A stretch of 64,000 bases of DNA. Source: SIG440 sp045646865 (GTDB lineage: Bacteria > Bacillota > Clostridia > Monoglobales > Monoglobaceae). The position numbers were made by a program, and so were the translations under genes. Where the stretch lies: the NCBI GenBank assembly GCA_045646865.1, contig JAZRLM010000012.1, positions 1 to 64,000 on the forward strand, in the 5' to 3' direction. The notes below the pieces were generated by a model. It saw only the letters and a program-made list of their open reading frames with translations. It was not told the DNA's origin and made no database searches. Shown here piece by piece: positions 57,335-64,000 of the stretch (positions are counted from its first letter, which is position 1; every line of letters begins with the position of its first letter).

Positions 57335-57967
57335 ATGTATGATGTAGACACAATAGCAAAAGCCGTAAAATCGGTAGTTGAAAAAATAGATACAGACGGA
57401 CAGATTAAGGTAGGTGTTTCACAGCGCCACGTTCATTTGTCACAGGAAGACCTTGAAACCCTCTTTGGCAAAGGATACGAACTCCATATAAAAAAATACC
57501 TTATGGGTCGTGAGTATGCGTCAGAAGAAGTGGTAACGCTGGTTGGTCCGTCACTTAAATCAATCGAGAATGTAAGAGTTCTTGGCCCTGTCCGCAAAAA
57601 CACTCAGGTTGAAATTTCAAGAACAGATACATTTGTTCTGAAGGTCAGCCCTCCCGTTCGTCCTTCGGGCAATGTGGCAGGCTCTGAAAAACTGGTACTT
57701 GTCGGTCCCAAGGGTTGCGTTTATCTGAAAGAAGGCGTAATCATTGCCAACCGCCACATCCACCTTACACCCGAATATGCTACGGCAAACGATATCAAGG
57801 ACAATGATTATGTGGATGTTGAGGTTGAAGGAATCAAGCCAACAAAATTCTATGACGTTCAGGTAAGAGTTCGTGACGATTTCAATGCAGAAATGCATAT
57901 CGACACAGACGATGCAAACTCGACAGGTCTCAAAAACGGCGCTGTCGTAAGAATAATTAAGAAATAA
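57335..57967 (+). CDS. pduL: Phosphate propanoyltransferase PduL
   Basis: The 210-residue PduL-fold enzyme converts propionyl-CoA and phosphate to propionyl-phosphate and recycles CoA inside the shell. An N-terminal amphipathic peptide (DVDTIAKAVKSVVEKI) targets it. The two zinc motifs are visible: QRHVHLSQEDL near 30-40 and NRHIHLTPEYA near 138-148. Acetate/propionate kinase is not encoded nearby. Confidence 0.94.
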   Translation: MYDVDTIAKAVKSVVEKIDTDGQIKVGVSQRHVHLSQEDLETLFGKGYELHIKKYLMGREYASEEVVTLVGPSLKSIENVRVLGPVRKNTQVEISRTDTFVLKVSPPVRPSGNVAGSEKLVLVGPKGCVYLKEGVIIANRHIHLTPEYATANDIKDNDYVDVEVEGIKPTKFYDVQVRVRDDFNAEMHIDTDDANSTGLKNGAVVRIIKK

Positions 57968-57998
57968 TAATTGCCCGGATTGAAAGAGAGGGATTCAG

Positions 57999-58766
57999 AT
58001 GCTTGCACTTGAACGCCAGAAAAAAATAATGGAGTTTTTAAATGCAGACGGTGTTGTTTCGGTAAGCCGCTTAAGCTCAGAGCTTGGTGTCACTGAAGAA
58101 ACTGTCAGACGTGACCTTGAAAAGCTTGAAAAACAGGAGACTTTGCGAAGAACCCACGGCGGTGCTGTTCCGCTTGAGGGAACAACATATGAAATCTCCC
58201 TTGAAAAGAGAAAACATATAAATGTTGATGCAAAAATGCGCCTTGCAAAAGAAGCTGTAAAGTATGTGACGGCAGGTGATACAATATTCCTTGACGCGTC
58301 AACAACAACCTTCTTTATGGCAAAGGAGCTTAAAAACCGCAAAAACATAACTGTTATAACAAACTCGCTCAGAGTTGCGGTTGAGCTTTCGGGCTGTGAG
58401 AATATAAAGGTTATTTCGGTGGGCGGTGTGCTCAGCAATAACCAGTCATTTGTCGGCAGACATGCCGAAAAGAGTATTGAAGAAAATTATTTTGCAAGCA
58501 AGATGTTTTTCTCAAGCAAAGGCATTACTGCTGACGGTGGTATTCTTGAAAGCAATGAAACAGAATGTGGTATAAAGCAGAAGATGTTTGCTAATGCCAG
58601 AGAAAAATACTATCTTTGCGATAAAAGTAAAATGGGCGGTGTTGGCTTTGTAAAGCTGATTTCTATGGAAGAAATAGATTACATCATTACCGATACCGAG
58701 CCTGATGTGGCCTTAAAAGCCAAACTTGAAGAAAGCGAAGTTAAGGTACTTAAAATAACAGAATAA
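57999..58766 (+). CDS. DeoR-family transcriptional regulator
   Basis: The 255-residue repressor has an N-terminal HTH (SVSRLSSELGVTEETVRRDL near 21-40, then RRTHGGAV) and a sugar-phosphate-sensing DeoRC domain (TIFLDASTTTFFMAKEL near 88-104; SSKGITADGGILESNETE; DKSKMGG). It is cotranscribed with the microcompartment genes (31-base gap to pduL) and probably responds to fuculose- or rhamnulose-1-phosphate or dihydroxyacetone phosphate. The repeats at 44711-44753 are a candidate binding site. Confidence 0.9.
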   Translation: MLALERQKKIMEFLNADGVVSVSRLSSELGVTEETVRRDLEKLEKQETLRRTHGGAVPLEGTTYEISLEKRKHINVDAKMRLAKEAVKYVTAGDTIFLDASTTTFFMAKELKNRKNITVITNSLRVAVELSGCENIKVISVGGVLSNNQSFVGRHAEKSIEENYFASKMFFSSKGITADGGILESNETECGIKQKMFANAREKYYLCDKSKMGGVGFVKLISMEEIDYIITDTEPDVALKAKLEESEVKVLKITE

Positions 58767-58790
58767 AATATTAAATTTGTGTGGCAACCC

Positions 58791-58822
58791 GCCGCTGAAA
58801 CTATTGTTTCAGCGGCTTTTTT
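58791..58822 (+). terminator. Terminator of the microcompartment operon
   Basis: A perfect 11-bp stem GCCGCTGAAAC/GTTTCAGCGGC with loop TATT is followed by six T residues. Confidence 0.92.
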
Positions 58823-58906
58823 GTTGTCCCGAACTCTTGTAATAATGCTATTCGTAGCATTGTTACAAAAAGATTACAATTTTTTTAAATTTTTTTCAAA
58901 AAACTA

Positions 58907-58935
58907 TTGCAAAATGGTTTAAAGTATAGTAGAAT
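58907..58935 (+). promoter_or_regulatory. Promoter of the mraZ-dcw cluster
   Basis: TTGCAA, 17 bases, TAGAAT, immediately upstream of the MraZ-type repeats. Confidence 0.75.
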
Positions 58936-58943
58936 AGAAGAAA

Positions 58944-58988
58944 GTGGGACGAAGTGGAGTAAAATTCCACAAAGTGGCACAAAAATGG
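58944..58988 (+). promoter_or_regulatory. MraZ-type operator repeats
   Basis: GTGG boxes start at 58944 (GTGGGA), 58954 (GTGGAG) and 58974 (GTGGCA), with a degenerate ATGGCG at 58985. The 10- and 20-base phasing places them on one face of the helix, as in known MraZ operators. They lie just after the -10, consistent with autorepression. Confidence 0.75.
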
Positions 58989-59015
58989 CGCTAAAAATAC
59001 AAGGAGCACAAGACT

Positions 59016-59441
59016 ATGCTAATCGGTGAATATTTTCACAACCTTGATACAAAAGGCAGAGTTAGTATTCCATCTAAGTTCAGAGATGATCTTGGTGGAA
59101 ATTTTGTGCTGTCTAAAGGTGTTAATGACTGCCTTTGTGCTTATTCAAAAGAGGAATGGGAAGGCTTTAAAGCCGAGCTCCTTGAACTTCGTGGTGCTGA
59201 CGCACGTAAACTTCGCAGATTTTTCTTTGCAGGTGCAACCGAATGTGAAATAGATTCACAAGGTCGTGTTGTCATCCCTCCTGCTTATCGTGAATATGCA
59301 AGCCTCGACCGTGAGGTTGTGATTGTAGGTGTTTCCAACTGTATGGAAATCTGGAACAAGGCTGACTGGGAAGCTTATATGAACGACCCATCCCTTGATT
59401 CTGCTGAGATTGAGGGCGCAATGGAGAGACTGGGATTATGA
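59016..59441 (+). CDS. mraZ: Transcriptional regulator MraZ
   Basis: The 141-residue protein has two AbrB-like swapped-hairpin halves, each with the family signature: GEYFHNLDTKGRVSIPSKFR near 3-22 and ECEIDSQGRVVIPPAYREY near 71-89. It represses its own division-and-cell-wall operon. Ribosome site CAAGGAGCA. It overlaps rsmH by 4 bases. Confidence 0.96.
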   Translation: MLIGEYFHNLDTKGRVSIPSKFRDDLGGNFVLSKGVNDCLCAYSKEEWEGFKAELLELRGADARKLRRFFFAGATECEIDSQGRVVIPPAYREYASLDREVVIVGVSNCMEIWNKADWEAYMNDPSLDSAEIEGAMERLGL

Positions 59442-60379
59442 GCGGGGAATTCAATCATATCTCGGTATTGCTTGAAGAAAGTATTAATTTTCTTGAGGTC
59501 AAGCCGCAGGGTATTTACGTTGATGGAACGCTGGGCGGCGGCGGTCATGCAAGTCTGGTTTGCTCCAAACTGTCAAAGGGTGCAACATTTGTGGGCATTG
59601 ACCGTGATATGACGGCAATCAATGCGGCATCAAAACGGCTTGAACAATTTGGTGATATGGTCAACATTGTTCACAGCAACTTTTCGGAGATAAAAATTGT
59701 TCTTAAAAATCTAGGCATATCAAAAGTTGACGGCGCAATCCTTGACCTTGGTGTGTCATCACCTCAGCTTGATACGGCAGAACGCGGTTTCAGTTACAAT
59801 ATGGATGCGAGACTTGATATGAGGATGAACCGTGAAGATGCGCTTTCGGCATTTGAAGTGGTTAACGGCTACACAGAAGGCGAGCTTGCAAAAATCATAT
59901 TTGATTACGGCGAAGAACGATTTGCCAGACAGATTGCAAAAGCAATCGTTACAGAAAGACAAAAAGGTGAAATTGAAACAACATTTGAGCTTAGAGATAT
60001 TATAAAAAGTGCTGTTCCTGCAAAAATGAGGTTTGCGGACAAGCATCCTGCAAAAAGAACTTTTCAGGCAATCCGTATCGAGGTAAACAACGAACTTGGG
60101 ATTCTGAAACAAGCCATTGAGGATTTTGTTGATGTTTTGAATCCCGGCGGGGTGTTATCAATTATAACATTTCATTCCCTTGAGGACAGAATTGTCAAGC
60201 AGACCTTTGCAGACCTTGCAACGGGATGTCAGTGTCCTAAAGATTTTCCTGTATGTGTTTGCGGAAAGTCGCCGATAGTTAAGATTGTTAATAAAAAGCC
60301 TGTTATTTCGGACGAAAAAGAACTTGAAAACAACAACCGTGCCCACAGCGCAAAGCTGAGAGCGGTGAAAAAATTATAA
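59438..60379 (+). CDS. rsmH: 16S rRNA (cytosine1402-N4)-methyltransferase RsmH
   Basis: The 313-residue SAM-dependent enzyme (MraW) shows HISVLLEESINFLEVKPQG near 5-23, the SAM loop VDGTLGGGGHASLV near 25-38, DLGVSSPQLDTAERGFSY near 101-118, and the C-terminal ISFHSLED-type IITFHSLEDRIVKQTF. It fine-tunes the decoding centre. It is translationally coupled to mraZ. Confidence 0.97.
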   Translation: MSGEFNHISVLLEESINFLEVKPQGIYVDGTLGGGGHASLVCSKLSKGATFVGIDRDMTAINAASKRLEQFGDMVNIVHSNFSEIKIVLKNLGISKVDGAILDLGVSSPQLDTAERGFSYNMDARLDMRMNREDALSAFEVVNGYTEGELAKIIFDYGEERFARQIAKAIVTERQKGEIETTFELRDIIKSAVPAKMRFADKHPAKRTFQAIRIEVNNELGILKQAIEDFVDVLNPGGVLSIITFHSLEDRIVKQTFADLATGCQCPKDFPVCVCGKSPIVKIVNKKPVISDEKELENNNRAHSAKLRAVKKL

Positions 60380-60399
60380 AGGAGAGGTGAAGTTTAAAA

Positions 60400-60924
60400 A
60401 TGTCTAATTTGTACGGTTATAATACAAGTAGTGCATTTAAAGTTGAAATCGGATTTGATTCATACGGTAATACGGACAACAGAAGACTTCACACAAATGA
60501 TAAAGATAACAAGACAGCGGAAAGAACAAGAACCGCAGCAAAAAAACATTCTGCATTCAATGTTGCAAACTTCCTGAGAGTGGCGATATGCTTTGCAGTT
60601 GCTTTTGTGATAGTAAACGGCTATGTAAAAATCAATGAGGCAAGAGGCCGCGTAACACAGCTTGAAAAACAGTATAACGAGATAGTGGCGGCAAATCAGG
60701 ATTTACAGGTCAAGATTGACAAGGCTATCGACCTTGAGCAGCTGCAGACTGTGGCAAACGAAAAATTTGGAATGGTAAGACCCGAAAGATATCAGATGTT
60801 CTATGTTGATATGGAGCAGGGTGACGCTAGTGAAATTTATGCTAAAAAAGATGGCACTAAGAAAAAGGTAGCTATGAACGGCGTTACAGGAACAATTACA
60901 AGTGCGATGAACATATTTAAATAA
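60400..60924 (+). CDS. ftsL: FtsL-like septum protein
   Basis: The 174-residue bitopic protein has a cytoplasmic basic N-terminal part of about 55 residues and one membrane helix (about 61-77, FLRVAICFAVAFVIVNG). A leucine-zipper-like coiled coil follows (about 80-115), then a tail with RPERYQMFYVD. Its place between rsmH and the transpeptidase gene marks it as FtsL, which recruits division proteins with DivIC. Sequence similarity in this family is low, so the name rests largely on order and topology. Confidence 0.85.
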   Translation: MSNLYGYNTSSAFKVEIGFDSYGNTDNRRLHTNDKDNKTAERTRTAAKKHSAFNVANFLRVAICFAVAFVIVNGYVKINEARGRVTQLEKQYNEIVAANQDLQVKIDKAIDLEQLQTVANEKFGMVRPERYQMFYVDMEQGDASEIYAKKDGTKKKVAMNGVTGTITSAMNIFK

Positions 60925-61019
60925 AAGATAGGTTTATTTTGGTATATTTGAATTGTTGCATCCAATATAATTACATAGACGGTGTCTGAAGAGATTGGAT
61001 TTCTTTGGAGGTAATTGCG

Positions 61020-63248
61020 GTGCAAAACGAACAAAGTACATTAACACAAAGAAAAAAGATAGGATGGCTGCTCGCAGGGGCAGTCTTCCTTTTCTGCGCT
61101 TTAATGGTGAGAGTGGCGTGGCTTCAGATTGTACGCGGTGAGGAGCTTACACTTGCTGCACGTGAACAGCAGACCAGCGATAATTTTATAACTCCTGCCC
61201 GCGGACTTATTTATGACCGCAATATGAGAGTGCTGGCAAACAACTTGAGTGTTGAAACAATTAGTATTACGCCTAAAAATGTTCGTCAGAACACCAAACA
61301 GACCCCTGAAGAAATTGCCCGTAAAATGGCAGAAATTCTTGAACTTAACTATGAAACGGTTCTCCAGAGGATAAATAAGGAATCCAACTTTGAATATATA
61401 AAGAAAAAGGTTGAAAAAGATCAGGCAGATGCCCTGCGTGAATACATCAATGAATATAATGTTCAGGGAATTAAATTCTCCGAGGACACAAAAAGATATT
61501 ACCCCTACGGAAATTTTGCATCTCAGGTAATTGGTTTTGTAGGCAGCGACAACAAGGGTCTTGAAGGTATCGAAATGGTTTATAACGAACAGCTTGAGGG
61601 TGTTCCCGGCAGAGTTGTTTCGGCAAATATGACGGCAGGACTTGACCTGCCCGATAACTACGAAAGTTATTACGAGGCACAGGAGGGCAGCAGTATTGTT
61701 CTTACTATTGATGAAACAATACAGCATTTTACCGAAAAACATCTTGAAAATGCGCGTATAGAAAACGGCCTTGAAGAAGGTGCGGCGGCAATTGTAATGA
61801 ACGTTAAAACCGGCGAAATCCTTGCTATGGCAACAAAGCCCGACTATGACCTTAATCAGCCTTTTGAAATTAATGCGGCAGTTGAACAGAAATATCCGGA
61901 TATAAGAGAACAACTGGCAAAGCTTGAAGGAGCTGAGTATAATTCAAAAATAACCGAAGTAACACAGTTCCTGAGAAGAAATAAGGCTGTTGTTGACTCC
62001 TATGAACCGGGTTCAACATTTAAGATTGCAGTAGCGTCTATGGCTCTTGAAGAGAATGCAGTAGGTCTTAACGACCATTTTTATTGCGGTGGTTCAATTA
62101 AGGTAGCTGACCGCAGAATAAGCTGTGCAAACCGTAACGGACATGGCTCGCAGACATTTGTTCAGGCGGTGCAGAACTCCTGTAACCCTGCGTTTATAGA
62201 AATCGGAGCAAGGGTTGGCAGAGATGATTTTGTAAAGTATGTCAAAGGTTTTGGATTCCGTGACAAGACGGGTATTGAACTGCCCGGTGAAACAAATGGT
62301 ATTTTTCACGAAATATCAAATTTCAAAGAAATTGACCTTGCTACATCTTCATTCGGACAGAGCTTTAATGTTACACCACTCCAGATGGTTACTATGGTTT
62401 CGGCTGTTGCAAATGGCGGAAAGCTGATGAAACCGCATCTGGTAAAACGTCTTGTTGATAAAGACCAGAATGTTACGGAAGAATATGCTCCTACGGTTGT
62501 ACGTCAGGTTATTTCACCGGAAACGAGTAAAAAAATGTGCGAAATCTTAGAGTCGGTTGTATCGGTGGGCGGTGGTAAAAATGCATATCTTGCAGGTTTC
62601 CGCATTGCAGGAAAGACCGGAACATCCGAAAAACAGCCACGTGGAAACGGCAAATATGTTGCATCCTTTGTAGGTTTTGCACCTGCCGATGACCCTGAGA
62701 TAGTTTGTCTTGTAATACTTGACCAGCCACCGGTTGGGTCAACATATTATGGTGGATTGATTGCGGCACCTGTTGTAAAAAATATTCTTGAAGAAAGTCT
62801 TCAGTATCTGGGAGTTGAACCCGAATACACTCAGGAAGAATTGGAAATGATTGATATAACAGTTCCGGATGTTACGGGCAAAACCCGTACAGAAGCAGAG
62901 TCCATTCTTAAAGAAGTAGGCGTGAATATCAGCATCAAGGGTACAGGCGATGTAGTTCTGGATCAGGTGCCAAAGCCTTATTCGAAACTTGCAAGAAACT
63001 CCAAAGTAGTGGCTTATACCGAGGGCGAGGAAATCGCAAAGACGGTGGAGGTCCCCAATGTGGTGGGCTGTTATGGCTCTGAGGCGAACAGAGGTATCAC
63101 CAATTCGGGTCTTAATGTAAGAATAAAGGGTCTGTCAAATGTGGACGGCGTTGCAATATGCTCGGGTCAGTCGCCGGCAGCAGGAACTATGGTAGAGCCG
63201 GGCACGATTATTACTTTGGATTTCAGGTATGTCGAGATACGAGATTAG
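61020..63248 (+). CDS. PASTA-containing class B penicillin-binding protein (FtsI/SpoVD type)
   Basis: The 742-residue transpeptidase has a membrane anchor at about 14-32 and a PBP dimerisation domain (ARGLIYDRNMRVLANN near 60-75). In the catalytic domain, SxxK is Ser332-Lys335 in YEPGSTFKIA, SCN lies near 387, and KTGT is at 532-535. Two C-terminal PASTA domains start about 620 and 686 (VPDVTGKTRTEAESILKE; VPNVVGCYGSEA). It cross-links septal peptidoglycan; with PASTA domains it resembles SpoVD or clostridial FtsI. GTG at 61020 is chosen as start because GGAGGT lies 8 bases upstream. Confidence 0.92.
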   Translation: MQNEQSTLTQRKKIGWLLAGAVFLFCALMVRVAWLQIVRGEELTLAAREQQTSDNFITPARGLIYDRNMRVLANNLSVETISITPKNVRQNTKQTPEEIARKMAEILELNYETVLQRINKESNFEYIKKKVEKDQADALREYINEYNVQGIKFSEDTKRYYPYGNFASQVIGFVGSDNKGLEGIEMVYNEQLEGVPGRVVSANMTAGLDLPDNYESYYEAQEGSSIVLTIDETIQHFTEKHLENARIENGLEEGAAAIVMNVKTGEILAMATKPDYDLNQPFEINAAVEQKYPDIREQLAKLEGAEYNSKITEVTQFLRRNKAVVDSYEPGSTFKIAVASMALEENAVGLNDHFYCGGSIKVADRRISCANRNGHGSQTFVQAVQNSCNPAFIEIGARVGRDDFVKYVKGFGFRDKTGIELPGETNGIFHEISNFKEIDLATSSFGQSFNVTPLQMVTMVSAVANGGKLMKPHLVKRLVDKDQNVTEEYAPTVVRQVISPETSKKMCEILESVVSVGGGKNAYLAGFRIAGKTGTSEKQPRGNGKYVASFVGFAPADDPEIVCLVILDQPPVGSTYYGGLIAAPVVKNILEESLQYLGVEPEYTQEELEMIDITVPDVTGKTRTEAESILKEVGVNISIKGTGDVVLDQVPKPYSKLARNSKVVAYTEGEEIAKTVEVPNVVGCYGSEANRGITNSGLNVRIKGLSNVDGVAICSGQSPAAGTMVEPGTIITLDFRYVEIRD

Positions 63249-63273
63249 TGTTTTTAGTTTGGAGGAAGAAACT

Positions 63274-64000
63274 ATGACTTTATCCCAATTATTGTCAGAT
63301 GTTGATATTATTTCGGTTCAGGGAAATATAGATGTGAAAATTTCGGGCATTGCCTTTGATTCAAGGGATGTTAAGCCCGGAGATGTGTTTGTGTGCATCA
63401 AGGGTTATAAATCAGACGGCCACGATTATGCTGAAAACGCTCTTGAGAAGGGCGCAGTTGCGATAATTGCCGAAAAAGAGATGAGTGAAACTGCGGCAAC
63501 CACCGTTGTGGTAGAGAACACAAGATATGCACTTTCAAGCGTGGCGGCTGAGTTTTATGACCATCCGTTTAAAAAGTTCAAACTTATTGGTGTTACCGGT
63601 ACAAACGGAAAGACCACAACAACCTATCTTGTGAAATCTATTCTTGAAAATTGCGGACATCGGGTCGGACTTATAGGAACAAATCAGAATATGATAGGGA
63701 GCGAAGTTATTCCGTCCCATCATACAACACCTGACTCTCTGGAGCTTATGCAGCTTTTTGACAGAATGGCAAAGGAGGGTGTTACCTCGGTAGTAATGGA
63801 GGTTTCGTCACATTCCTTGGCACTTGACAGAGTGGCATCCTGCCATTTTAATATTGGTGCATTCACCAATGTAACACAAGACCACCTTGACTTTCATGAA
63901 ACTATGGAAAATTATATTGACGCAAAGTCAATACTGTTTAAAAAATGCGGTGTTGGTGTGTTTAATATTGATGATGATGCGTATGAAAAGTTGAGTTTGG
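63274..64000 (+). CDS. murE: UDP-N-acetylmuramyl-tripeptide synthetase MurE, N-terminal part (runs off right edge)
   Basis: The visible 242 codons give the MurE N domain (SGIAFDSRDVKPGDVFVCIK near 25-44), the ATP loop GVTGTNGKTTTTY at 106-118, and the central-domain text EVSSHSLALDRV and GAFTNVTQDHLDFH. MurE adds the third amino acid to the peptidoglycan precursor. The DNPR/substrate-specificity motif is beyond the window, so diaminopimelate or lysine cannot be decided. Ribosome site TTGGAGGAAG. Confidence 0.95.
   Translation, partial: MTLSQLLSDVDIISVQGNIDVKISGIAFDSRDVKPGDVFVCIKGYKSDGHDYAENALEKGAVAIIAEKEMSETAATTVVVENTRYALSSVAAEFYDHPFKKFKLIGVTGTNGKTTTTYLVKSILENCGHRVGLIGTNQNMIGSEVIPSHHTTPDSLELMQLFDRMAKEGVTSVVMEVSSHSLALDRVASCHFNIGAFTNVTQDHLDFHETMENYIDAKSILFKKCGVGVFNIDDDAYEKLSL

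Noticed and set aside
61005..61019. Upstream TTG as start of the PASTA penicillin-binding protein
   Set aside because: It would place the ribosome site GGAGGT inside the coding region; the GTG at 61020 has ideal spacing.

Overview
The window looks like a chromosome segment of an anaerobic, low-to-moderate G+C Firmicute of the class Clostridia, most likely a gut-type Oscillospiraceae/Lachnospiraceae relative. This rests on gene content: ctsR-mcsA-mcsB-clpC, the ylxM-ffh-rpsP-khpA-rimM-trmD block, RNase M5, an mraZ-rsmH-ftsL-PASTA transpeptidase-murE cell-wall start, paired M16 proteins of the YmfF/YmfH type, and an oxygen-sensitive glycyl-radical-enzyme microcompartment. No rRNA, tRNA or CRISPR array was seen. 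Taxonomy is inferred from gene content only.

Region 1 (1-4.1 kb) is an accessory patch. It holds the end of an IS3-type element, a TPR/YD-repeat gene cut at its 5' end by that element, a cloverleaf-like palindromic segment, a structured RNA with its own promoter and terminator in front of a 52-codon gene, a ZIP metal transporter, two lineage-type hypotheticals and a collapsed glycerate kinase. Region 2 (4.1-8.3 kb) has an AraC regulator, a C_GCAxxG_C_C protein, a creatininase-family amidohydrolase, a sensory-rhodopsin-transducer-like protein and a creatinase-like M24 protein. It may be a small catabolic module for an amide or guanidino compound. Region 3 (8.3-12.9 kb) is the CtsR-controlled protein quality-control operon with a consensus CtsR box.

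Region 4 (13-25 kb) has a deleted malonate transporter (madLM), an AzlCD exporter, the YmfF/YmfH pair, lgt, and the SRP/ribosome maturation operon. In that operon rplS is absent after trmD, and a deleted AEC transporter follows. Region 5 (23-38 kb) is housekeeping: an unusual zinc-ribbon membrane protein, nadD-yqeK-LCP-rsfS-leuS-HD-nadE, RNase M5, an OPT transporter with a PqqD-like partner, cysteine synthase, and a GMP synthase lacking its glutaminase half. Region 6 (38-44.7 kb) has a MocR-type regulator whose PLP lysine is replaced by Met, divergent from an ECF S component, then a lipid kinase and the TrkA/TrkH potassium system.

Region 7 (44.7-58.8 kb) is a complete glycyl-radical-enzyme microcompartment operon of the fucose/rhamnose type. 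The class II aldolase would supply lactaldehyde. The Zn alcohol dehydrogenase could reduce it to 1,2-propanediol or reduce propanal. The glycyl radical dehydratase makes propanal, which PduP-type aldehyde dehydrogenase and PduL convert to propionyl-phosphate. PduS and PduT would recycle electrons, and EutN/PduU/BMC-H/BMC-T proteins make the shell. A DeoR regulator closes the operon. One shell gene carries a strong in-frame internal start and so probably makes long and short forms. Region 8 (58.8-64 kb) is the start of the division and cell-wall cluster under an MraZ-type operator.

Two copies of a roughly 145-bp three-hairpin element with compensatory changes (22.9 kb and 52.5 kb) sit at the same distance upstream of unrelated start codons. 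Three transporter or kinase genes have decayed by internal deletion.
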